From an uncultured Acidimicrobiaceae bacterium (GTDB lineage: Bacteria; Actinomycetota; Acidimicrobiia; Spongiisociales; SHLN01), in NCBI GenBank assembly GCA_947259275.1, contig CAMYMH010000030.1:1-64000 (forward strand): a stretch of 64,000 nt of DNA, written 5' to 3'. Each line of letters starts with the position of its first letter. The first letter of the stretch is position 1. Made by a program: the position numbers and the translations under genes. Below, piece after piece: positions 23,929 to 31,036 of the stretch. The notes beneath the pieces were generated by a model. It worked only from the letters and a program-made list of their open reading frames with translations. It was not told the origin of the DNA and did not search any database.

Positions 23929-24789
23929 CTAGAACAGGGCCGCGATCCCGCTTACCAGCAGGCCGGTTGGGATCAGGATCCAGGGAAGCAGCGCCAGGAT
24001 CACGGCGATCATTGCGAAGGTGCGGGATGGGTCTTGCGGCGGGTCCCCACAGCGGCCGATGGTCTGCCACAGAGCTTCGATGGGACCGTCGAGGCTGAGA
24101 TGGATTCGGCGGTGGGCGACGGCGGAGCCCCGCAAAATGACCCAGCCGACGCCGAGCATGATGAGGCCGATTACGACGGTGGCGATGATGCGGCCCGCCG
24201 TCCCGCTCAGAGCCGACACGATCGCCTGCTGGATCAGGCTGAGCAGGGTGGAAAACAGCGCGCCGCCCACCACAAAGAGCGGAACCCCGAGGGCGTTGCG
24301 TTTGAAGCCGGGCTTCAAACGCTCCATCTGCATGCGGGCCCGCATCAGCATGTAGCGGCTGGGGTCGTCCTCCCGGGCGTTCGCTTCCCGCCGGCCATAC
24401 AGATCGAGCATCTTGTCGGCGACCGAGCCCTGATAGGAGCGGACGATGAATGTGGCCACCTGTTGGACGAGGAAGGCGGCGATCGGGCTCAGTGGTCCGA
24501 GGCCCCGCACCTTGACCGAACGTCCCCCGTTGCGGTCAAGGACCTCGAGCGCCCGTACCGCCAGGCGGTGCGACGCGGGAAACCGATCGGGATGTCCCAG
24601 CGGCGACGGCGAGGAAAGCTCGAGCACGATCTCCCGGTCGACATCGTCCTGGGCCCCGAGCCCGCCGAGGATCTCGTCGGCGGCCGCCGAGTCGGATTTC
24701 CGGAAGGCCTGGAAGGCGGCGAACTTCTCGTCCAGCTCGTCGAGCAGCAGCCCCTTGTCCACGGCAGGCGTCGATGGATCCGTTGACAT
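23929..24789 (-). CDS. membrane protein, function unknown
   Basis: 286 residues from ATG 24,789; earlier in-frame codons lie under the MerB-like gene on the same strand and are excluded. The N-terminal 130 residues are soluble and acidic-to-charged (KGLLLDELDEKFAAFQAFRK). Then come a membrane pair around LFVVGGALFSTLLSLI and IIATVVIGLIMLGVGWVIL, and a final pair at the C-terminus (MIAVILALLPWILIPTGLLV). I do not recognise the family. It is placed between ltrA and the MerB-like gene in one operon. Confidence 0.75.
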   Translation of the reverse strand: MSTDPSTPAVDKGLLLDELDEKFAAFQAFRKSDSAAADEILGGLGAQDDVDREIVLELSSPSPLGHPDRFPASHRLAVRALEVLDRNGGRSVKVRGLGPLSPIAAFLVQQVATFIVRSYQGSVADKMLDLYGRREANAREDDPSRYMLMRARMQMERLKPGFKRNALGVPLFVVGGALFSTLLSLIQQAIVSALSGTAGRIIATVVIGLIMLGVGWVILRGSAVAHRRIHLSLDGPIEALWQTIGRCGDPPQDPSRTFAMIAVILALLPWILIPTGLLVSGIAALF

Positions 24790-24832
24790 GGGCGCAGAGG
24801 ATAGTGGGCGCCCCTTGGCCGGGATGGCGGGC

Positions 24833-25498
24833 CTATCCCTCCAGGCTCCAGAACTCCCCGGTGAGGCCGGCTTGGTGGAGGAGGGCCTGGCGGGCGTCGA
24901 CCGGGCGTCGTTTCCAATCGAAGTCGAAGCGGTCGTCGTACCATCGTTTGGCCAGCTCCCACAGTTGCTCGGGTGGGAACACGGCGCCGATCGGGATCCC
25001 GGTCGTTTCGCTCCAGTCAACCACGTCCTCCTCCGACCGGAAGAGCTGCATGGTCGCTCACGTGAAGCCGATCGAATCCCACCACCTGGCCGGCGGGACC
25101 GCAAAATGCACCACGCCGGGGGCGGCTACCAGAGTCTCGGTCTCGGTTTCCAGGGTCAGCGCGGTCCCGGTGTGCGGGCAGGAGACCGGGATGGTGCAGT
25201 GGCTGCCGACCAGTGCCGCGATGGCGAGGGCGTCCCAGATGCAGTTGCCGTGCCACCGAGATCCTCGGCTGTCAACCGGGTAGTCGGTCGCCACCGCCGA
25301 GAACGGCTCCGCCATCCAGATATACGGGCTGTCCGGCAGGAGCACGAGGGCATCGGCCATCTGGAGGCGTTGGAACGAGTCGGCCGCCTGCTGCGGGGTC
25401 AGCGAGAAATGTCTCGCCACATCGAGCGGAGCCGGGATGTGCCCGGCGCGGGCCGACTCGTAGACGAACAAACGGATCTCCGGGTCACTGGTGGTCAT
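24833..25498 (-). CDS. organomercurial-lyase (MerB)-like protein with in-frame TGA; candidate selenoprotein
   Basis: From ATG 25,498 the frame is open for 146 codons, meets one TGA (25,058-25,060) and stays open in the same frame to 24,833, giving 221 residues if the TGA is read. Both halves belong to one MerB-family protein: WHGNCIWDALAIAALVGSHC holds the Cys86 and Asp89 that match the first catalytic Cys and the Asp of MerB. The second part continues MQLFRSEEDVVDWSE and AKRWYDDRFDFDWKRRP. The TGA, codon 147, falls after WWDSIGFT where homologues have Cys, the second catalytic Cys of MerB (Cys159 in the plasmid R831b enzyme). A hairpin follows it as in a SECIS. The alternative is a nonsense mutation. 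The ATG overlaps the VOC stop. Confidence 0.8.
25020..25054 (-). other. candidate bacterial SECIS element
   Basis: On the mRNA, 3 bases after the TGA, accaug (25,049-25,054) pairs with cguggu (25,020-25,025). Inside it cucuucc pairs with ggaggag over seven base pairs with a GGUC loop (25,035-25,038). The loop begins 20 bases after the TGA. From memory, E. coli fdhF has a GGUC apical loop at almost the same distance (19 bases). Geometry, loop sequence and location within the reading frame all fit a bacterial SECIS, but folding energy was not computed. Confidence 0.65.
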
Positions 25499-25929
25499 TG
25501 AACGCAGAACTCGTTGCCTTCCGGATCCTGCATGACTACCCAGTACTCGTGATCTCGGTCGAAGCGTTCGACGAAGGCGCCGCCGGCATCGAGCAGCCGG
25601 GCGACGTGGTCCTCGACCGCTGCCGTTTTCGCGGTCCGCTCCACCTGGAGGCCGCCCCCGGCGTTCACGTCCAGATGAACCCGGTTCTTTGCCGCCTTGC
25701 CCTCGGGAACTCTCTGGAAAAAGAGGCGGGGCCCTTTGCCGTCGGGATCGACCAGCGCCCGGGCGTCGTTCCACTTCTCTGCGGGGATTTCCATGGCACG
25801 CGCCCAGTCGTCCCACGAGTCGAACCCTTCGGGCGGTGGTTGGATTACATAACCAAGGGCAAGCGCCCAGAAGTCCGACAGGGCCGCGGGGTCGTTGGCA
25901 TCGACGGTGACCTGAAATGAATGGCTCAT
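25495..25929 (-). CDS. VOC superfamily (glyoxalase-like) protein
   Basis: 144 residues. Two beta-alpha-beta-beta-beta modules are visible: the first starts SFQVTVDANDPAALSDFWAL, the second covers NRVHLDVNAGG and ends EYWVVMQDPEGNEFCVQ. The spacing of His, Glu and Asp residues (NRVHLDV, DPEGNEF) fits a metal-binding VOC fold of the glyoxalase/bleomycin-resistance/dioxygenase superfamily, of the 'glyoxalase-like' actinobacterial type. Substrate is unknown. Its stop overlaps the start of the MerB-like gene by four bases, so the two are translationally coupled. Confidence 0.9.
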   Translation of the reverse strand: MSHSFQVTVDANDPAALSDFWALALGYVIQPPPEGFDSWDDWARAMEIPAEKWNDARALVDPDGKGPRLFFQRVPEGKAAKNRVHLDVNAGGGLQVERTAKTAAVEDHVARLLDAGGAFVERFDRDHEYWVVMQDPEGNEFCVQ

Positions 25930-25951
25930 GATCAGATCCTAGGATCGGTGG

Positions 25952-26701
25952 ATGCGCCGTGTCCGTGACTGGATTTGCACCATCCCCTTCCTCTTCGCTT
26001 TCGGGCTAACGCTCATCTTCTACGACATCGTTGGCCGGATCGTGCGGCCCTTCAGCCTGCGCGGGTTCGAATACGTGATGGCTGCCCTCCAGCGAACCCT
26101 GATGAACTGTTTTCGCATCTGTGGGACCCGGATTCGAGTCGAGCGCTCGCCGGCCGTCCAGCCGCGCACCGGCTATGCCATCATCTCGAATCATCAGAGC
26201 ATGTTCGACATCGTCCTGATCGGTGGGCTGCTGTTCACGAACTTTCCCAAGTATGTGGCCAAGCAGGAGCTCGGGCGCTGGTTCCCCAGCATCTCGCTCA
26301 ACCTCCGATGGGGCGGCAACGCCATCATCGACCGCCAGGACCGCATCCAGGCTGTGGCCGTCATCCGGGAGATGACCGAGACCGCTCAGAAACGCAACGT
26401 CAGTGTCGCCATCTTTCCCGAAGGCACGCGCAGTCGGGACGGCCGCCTCCAGAAGTTCCGCCGGGCCGGCAGCCGGGCACTCCTGGAGGGAGCCGATCAG
26501 CTTCCGGTGGTCCCGGTGGCCGTCGACGGGGCCTGGAAGCTGCTGCGGCACAATCTGAAGCCGGTTCCGTTTGGGACCACGGTCACCGTTCGCTTCGGCG
26601 ATCCCATCGACCGGACCCCGGGCGACGCAGCCGAGGTCGCGGCCAGGGCCGAACGGTGGATCGCGGCCACCCTCGACGAGTGGCAGACCGCCGACCGCTA
26701 G
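25952..26701 (+). CDS. plsC: 1-acyl-sn-glycerol-3-phosphate acyltransferase
   Basis: 249 residues. It acylates lysophosphatidic acid in phospholipid synthesis. The catalytic motif is ISNHQSMFDIVLIGG (HxxxxD form NHQSMFD), followed by KYVAKQELGRWFPSIS and IFPEGTRSRDG, which holds phosphate, then VVPVAVDGAW. A hydrophobic segment near residues 11-31 would anchor it to the membrane. It is divergent from the VOC gene with 22 bases between, and converges on the VWA lipoprotein gene. Confidence 0.93.
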   Translation: MRRVRDWICTIPFLFAFGLTLIFYDIVGRIVRPFSLRGFEYVMAALQRTLMNCFRICGTRIRVERSPAVQPRTGYAIISNHQSMFDIVLIGGLLFTNFPKYVAKQELGRWFPSISLNLRWGGNAIIDRQDRIQAVAVIREMTETAQKRNVSVAIFPEGTRSRDGRLQKFRRAGSRALLEGADQLPVVPVAVDGAWKLLRHNLKPVPFGTTVTVRFGDPIDRTPGDAAEVAARAERWIAATLDEWQTADR

Positions 26702-26707
26702 GAGACG

Positions 26708-26741
26708 CGACGGGACGAGGCCGCCGGGCCCCGCCCCGTCG
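26708..26741. terminator. hairpin between converging genes, candidate terminator
   Basis: cgacggg (26,708-26,714) pairs with cccgtcg (26,735-26,741), and the G+C-rich interior can fold further (ggcc-gccg-ggcc). It lies between the stop of plsC (26,701) and that of the VWA gene (26,753), so it could serve both strands. No strong U run follows, so this is a stable stem rather than a textbook intrinsic terminator. Confidence 0.5.
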
Positions 26742-26752
26742 ATCTAATTCAG

Positions 26753-28351
26753 TTAGCGATCGAGCCGGACGGCCCTTTCGAGCAGGTCGATGAACTCGTC
26801 GACGGCTGCGTCCTCCAGGTCGCGCAACGGAAGCTCGAGGGCTTCATCGAGCACCCGGTCGAGGTCGACCTCGACGTAGCGGCTGTCGCGCAGGACCTCG
26901 GCATATGCGGCCACGGTGGCGACCACCTGGAACTCAGGGACCGTCCGTGAAAACCGTCCCGCCAGCACGTCGGAGGACACCGTGCCGAAGATCTCCTCGA
27001 CCCGGTCGGTATCGGGGTCGCTCCACCGGACGCTCACCTTCGCGAACGATTCGTCGCTCCGGTAGGCGTCACGGGCAAGGCCCACCTCGTAGAGAGCCGT
27101 CACGCTGTGTCCGGCGTTGACCTCTCCCGCATCGACGTCATCGTCGCGGAAGTCATCGTCGTCGATGTCCCGGTTCTCGAAGCCGATCAGCCGGTACTCC
27201 TCGACCAGATCCTCGTCGAACTCCACCTGTACCTTCATGTCACGGGCGATGGTCTCGAGGCTGGTAGTCAGGCGATCCTGGAACAGCCGGACGGCCTCGT
27301 CGTAGGTGTCGACGTAGGCGTACCACCCGTTCCCTTGATCGGCGAGTTGCTCGAGCAGCACGTCGTTGTAGGTGGCGATGCCGACTCCAACCGTCACCAG
27401 GTCGATTCCCTCCCGGGCGCGTTCGCCGATCTCCTCGAGAATCGCTTCCGGACCGGTGTTGCCAACGTTGGCGACACCATCGGACAGCAGCACCACCCGG
27501 TTGACTGCCTCGCGGGCGAACGCCTCGTCTGCCAGGTCGTAGCCGAGCAACAGTCCGGCTTCGGCGTTTGTCGACCCCCCGGCCCGCAGGTCCTCGATGG
27601 CGTCGAGGATCTCATCGGTCTCATCGGCCGCGATCGGCTCGAGGACCACCCGGGCCGACGTGTTGTACGACACGATGCCGACCGTGTCGAACCGATCCAG
27701 TTCCTGCACCAGCACCGCCAGGCTGTCCTTGACGGTATCCAGCTTGCCCTGCTCCTGCATCGAGCCGGACACGTCGACGACAAACGTCAGGCTCAGGTCC
27801 TGGCGCCGGCGCTCCGGCACCTCGCGGCCCTTGATTCCGATCCGGAGGATGTCGTTGCGGCGATCGAAGTACGGGGTTGGTCCCCCGTCCGCGTATATCG
27901 CGAACGTCTCGTCGACCGGTGCCTCATAGCCGGCATCGAAGTAGTTGACGTACTCCTCAACCCGCACGGAGTCCGGATCGGGCAGCAGCCCGTCATTGAT
28001 CCAGGCCCGCATCAGCGTGTAGGCGCCTGTGTCGACATCGACCGCGAAGGTCGAGAGCTCGTCACGGGCCGGATCGACGAATGGGTTTGTTCCGTAATCC
28101 TCAAACGTGGTGTTTCCGGGTGTCGCCGATAGTGCCTCCGTCGTTGTCGTGGTTCGCGAGCGGTCGTCCCTATCGGCTCGGCCGCCGTCTCCGCCGCTGG
28201 TCCTGCCGCCTCCGGCTGTTGTCGTGTTGGTGTTCTGGTCAATGCGCGCCGGGCCGGTAGTAGCGGAGGTATCCCCGCCGTCGTCCGAGCACGCAGTCGC
28301 CATCATCGCCAGCGCGGCGATCATCACGATCATCGTCATTCGTTTTCGCAT
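26753..28351 (-). CDS. VWA-domain lipoprotein (YfbK-like)
   Basis: 532 residues. A lipoprotein signal (LAMMATACSDDGG), a Thr/Gly-rich spacer with an RTTTTTEA stretch, and then the YfbK-type N-terminal domain (FEDYGTNPFVDPARDELSTF, then AVDVDTGAYTLMRAWINDG). The von Willebrand A domain has the MIDAS triad in LTFVVDVSGSMQEQGKL, a Thr in AGGSTNAEAGLLL and DGVANVG. The C-terminal DUF3520-like part carries the VVATVAAYAEVLRDSRY segment. Such proteins bind metal and protein partners at the cell surface; function is unknown. No transposon or ATPase partner is adjacent. Confidence 0.9.
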   Translation of the reverse strand: MRKRMTMIVMIAALAMMATACSDDGGDTSATTGPARIDQNTNTTTAGGGRTSGGDGGRADRDDRSRTTTTTEALSATPGNTTFEDYGTNPFVDPARDELSTFAVDVDTGAYTLMRAWINDGLLPDPDSVRVEEYVNYFDAGYEAPVDETFAIYADGGPTPYFDRRNDILRIGIKGREVPERRRQDLSLTFVVDVSGSMQEQGKLDTVKDSLAVLVQELDRFDTVGIVSYNTSARVVLEPIAADETDEILDAIEDLRAGGSTNAEAGLLLGYDLADEAFAREAVNRVVLLSDGVANVGNTGPEAILEEIGERAREGIDLVTVGVGIATYNDVLLEQLADQGNGWYAYVDTYDEAVRLFQDRLTTSLETIARDMKVQVEFDEDLVEEYRLIGFENRDIDDDDFRDDDVDAGEVNAGHSVTALYEVGLARDAYRSDESFAKVSVRWSDPDTDRVEEIFGTVSSDVLAGRFSRTVPEFQVVATVAAYAEVLRDSRYVEVDLDRVLDEALELPLRDLEDAAVDEFIDLLERAVRLDR

Positions 28352-28965
28352 TGGTATCTCCCTTACGGCTCAGCCCGTTGCCGGCCTGAGTTGGGGGTTG
28401 GACGGGTATGTGACGCAATCCGGTTCCCGCCTAGGGAACGGGTGTTCCGGGTGGTCGGTGCCCGCCAGCTGGTTGGAGGTCGGTCGCTCTTGCTCCCCGC
28501 CCTGAGGGCGACCGGGCTTCGCCCGGCTCAGGAGTTGGTTCGCAACTCCATAGGAACGCGAAGCGGGCGACCGGGCTTCGCCCGGCTCAGGAGTTGGTTC
28601 GCAACTCCATAGGAACGCGAAGCGGGCGACCGGGCTTCGCCCGGCTTAGGAGTTGGTTCGCAACTCCATAGGAACGCGAAGCGGGCGCCCGGGCTTCGCC
28701 CGGCTTAGGAGTTGGTTCGCAACTCCATATAGGAACGCGAAGCGTTCCCGGATCCCGCCGATAGGCGGAGACGGGGTGGGGGAAGCCAGGAAGCTGCCAG
28801 ATCACTGGGTTCGCGGGCATGAGTGTCTCCCCCCATCCGTCCTCGTCGCTACGCTCCTCGGCCACCTTCCCCTCAGGGAAAGGAGCCAGAGCACGAGGGG
28901 GAATCCTCGAAGGTGTCGCACACAAACCGCGATAGATCACCTCGAGGGGAAGGTGGACGGGGACC
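28352..28965. repeat. hairpin repeat region with a 59-bp tandem array
   Basis: No gene is supported in these 614 bases. From 28,507 to about 28,745 a 59-base unit is repeated four times: each holds ccggg-cttcg-cccgg and ggagttg-gttcg-caactcc hairpins, and the array closes with ggaacgc-gaa-gcgttcc at 28,733. Then follow cgcc-gat-aggcg and parts of ccaccttcccctc modules that recur at 60,243. The same modules appear at 21.78 and 60.3 kb, so the region is a member of a genome-wide family of intergenic hairpins. Confidence 0.85.
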
Positions 28966-29793
28966 TTATTCGTCTAGGAAGCCGTCCAGTTGGAGGTCGG
29001 CGTTTGCTTGGTAGCTGTAGTGCTCGAGGTCGGTGATGCCGGCTTCGGCCAGCACCTCGTCGTCGAGGTAGAAGTTGCCGGTGGCTTCGGTACTCGGCCG
29101 GGTAAAGATCTCGTAAGCGGCGTCGGCGACGATTTCGGGTCGGCGGGACCGCCGCATCGCCTCGTCCCCACCCAGCAGGTTCTGGACCGCGGCAGTGGCC
29201 ACCAGCGTTCGAGGCCAGAGGCTGTTGACGGCAATGCCGGCCCCGGCGAACTCGGCCGACATTCCGAGGGTGCACATGCTCATCCCGTACTTGGCGATGG
29301 TATAGCCGAGTGTGTTGGCGAACCACTTCGGATTCATATTCAGCGGCGGGCTCAGGTTGAGTATGTGGGGGTTCTCGGCCTCCTTCAGGTGCGGGATGCA
29401 CGTGCGTGACACCAGATAGGCGCCGCGGCTGTTGATGTTCTGCATCAGGTCGAACACCTTCATCGGTAGCTGCTCGGTGTTCGACAGGTTGATGGCGGAT
29501 GCGTTGTTCACGCAGATGTCGATGCCGCCGAACACCTCAACGGCTTGCTCGACCGCGTCTTCAACGTGGTGGTCGAAGCGGATGTCACCGACGATGGGAA
29601 GTGCCTTGCCGCCTGCTTCCTCGATTTCGGATGCCGCCGTGTAGACGGTCCCGGGGAGCTGCGGGTGCGGCTCCGCCGTCTTGGCAATCAGGGCAACGTT
29701 GGCCCCGTCGGCGGCCACTCGTTTGGCGATCGCCAGTCCGATGCCCCGGCTTCCACCCGAGATGAACAGGGTCTTTCCTGCCAGTGCACTCAT
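28966..29793 (-). CDS. short-chain dehydrogenase/reductase (HSDL2-like)
   Basis: 275 residues. The NAD(P) motif is LFISGGSRGIGLAIAKRVAA, the structural NNAS motif is INVNNA-like (CVNNASAINLSNTEQ), the catalytic Ser lies in ILNLSPPLNM, and YTIAKYGMSM gives the Tyr-x3-Lys pair. The segment LIAKTAEPHPQLPGTVYTAA is typical of the hydroxysteroid-dehydrogenase-like-2 group, whose members act on lipid-like substrates. The exact substrate is unknown. The C-terminus lacks a sterol carrier domain. A good aggagg site precedes the start. Confidence 0.9.
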   Translation of the reverse strand: MSALAGKTLFISGGSRGIGLAIAKRVAADGANVALIAKTAEPHPQLPGTVYTAASEIEEAGGKALPIVGDIRFDHHVEDAVEQAVEVFGGIDICVNNASAINLSNTEQLPMKVFDLMQNINSRGAYLVSRTCIPHLKEAENPHILNLSPPLNMNPKWFANTLGYTIAKYGMSMCTLGMSAEFAGAGIAVNSLWPRTLVATAAVQNLLGGDEAMRRSRRPEIVADAAYEIFTRPSTEATGNFYLDDEVLAEAGITDLEHYSYQANADLQLDGFLDE

Positions 29794-29826
29794 GTGATCC
29801 TCCTCTGGGAGGAGATCCTAAGGAAC

Positions 29827-30942
29827 TCAGGCGTGGGAATCGACCTTGACCGCCGGGGACGGGGCGGTCATGCGCCGATACAGCCGCAGGAAGGGGTAGG
29901 TGGCAATCGCCGGACCGATGATCCACACCGGGCGGGTGACCCACCATTCGAAGGTCGGTTCGGCCGGCGGCAGGTAGGCGAAGGCCAGATAGAGCGCGGC
30001 CACCACCAGTGCCATCCCGGTGGTATGGAACAGGTAGAGACCCATGGCATTGGTATTCACCCAGCCGGACAGCCGTTTCCAGCGGCGGTCGACGGCCAGC
30101 CGGTCGAGGACGAAATCGCGCACCAGCAATACAACCCCGATCTGGAGGATGGTGAGAGCGACGATGGCGAGGGTTGGCGGGCCCATGTTGGAGAACCGCT
30201 CTCCCGGCACCCCAACCATGGAACGCGGATAAAAGCCCATGTTGGTCAACGCGATGAGGGCAAACAGGCCGCCCCACATCAGCGCCCATCCGGTGCGCCG
30301 GGGAGCCTCGACGAGGCGGTCGTAGAAGAAGCCGAGCTGGTGGGCGAGGCCCCAGATAACCAGGAAGTTCGCCCACGCCGCCCAGCTCTGGCCGTGGGTG
30401 AATCGCAGCACATCGAGCACCGCCGCCAGCCCGAGCAGCCACACCACCACCAGCTCGCCCCATCGCCAATGGGCGCGAACACCCAGCGGGGCGATGGCCA
30501 CCAGGACCAGGTAGACGATGATGAACCACAACGGCGACAGAACGAGTATCACCGCCGGCCACCCCCACTTCGGGTCCATGACCACCTGCAGCACAAAGCC
30601 GATTGCCACCCAGGCGGCGATCAAGCCGAGCACCGGCGGCAGCAACCGGCGCAGGCGGCGGGCGAGGAACCGGCGCGAGGTTCCTTTTTCATAATTGTCG
30701 AATGCTCGCCGGTGAGCGAAACCTCCGACGAAGAAGAACACCGGCATGACCTGCAGAATCCAGGTCATCGCCCACATCCCGCGCAGGAAGCCAATCGGGT
30801 TGAGCGGAGCCACCTTGGTTTCGGAAATCACCAGGATGGTGAACACCCAATGCCACACCACCACGACTACCAAGGAAAAAGCGCGTAGGAAGTCGACGTA
30901 TGGATCTCTGCGAGTGGACGTGGGGGACGAAGCTTGTGCCAT
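29827..30942 (-). CDS. acyltransferase family 3 membrane protein
   Basis: 371 residues with about ten membrane helices. The acyltransferase-3 signature starts the chain: DPYVDFLRAFSLVVVVVWHW with the essential His. It continues with MPVFFFVGGFAHRRAFDNY and YLFHTTGMALVVAALYLAF, the latter also with a conserved His. Such enzymes acylate sugars, lipids or antibiotics at the membrane. Substrate is unknown. It is 33 bases upstream of the SDR gene on the same strand and probably in one transcript. Confidence 0.88.
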   Translation of the reverse strand: MAQASSPTSTRRDPYVDFLRAFSLVVVVVWHWVFTILVISETKVAPLNPIGFLRGMWAMTWILQVMPVFFFVGGFAHRRAFDNYEKGTSRRFLARRLRRLLPPVLGLIAAWVAIGFVLQVVMDPKWGWPAVILVLSPLWFIIVYLVLVAIAPLGVRAHWRWGELVVVWLLGLAAVLDVLRFTHGQSWAAWANFLVIWGLAHQLGFFYDRLVEAPRRTGWALMWGGLFALIALTNMGFYPRSMVGVPGERFSNMGPPTLAIVALTILQIGVVLLVRDFVLDRLAVDRRWKRLSGWVNTNAMGLYLFHTTGMALVVAALYLAFAYLPPAEPTFEWWVTRPVWIIGPAIATYPFLRLYRRMTAPSPAVKVDSHA

Positions 30943-31036
30943 ATGGCTCCTGGTTCCTCATCTAGTTTCGGCGGAGCGAGTCTCACGCTGAAGCATGCAC
31001 CTCTAACATCGAGACTCGAACATTTCCTCGAGGACC

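Noticed and set aside
25058..25816. Reading the MerB-like N-terminal part as a separate, longer gene with a 25,816 start
   Set aside because: Codons before 25,498 lie on the same strand as the VOC gene but in another frame, and look random. ATG 25,498 with ATGA overlap is the better start.
28507..28745. CRISPR array
   Set aside because: The 59-bp units are contiguous with no unique spacers, and no cas gene is present. The 39-bp array at 17,877 is excluded for the same reason.
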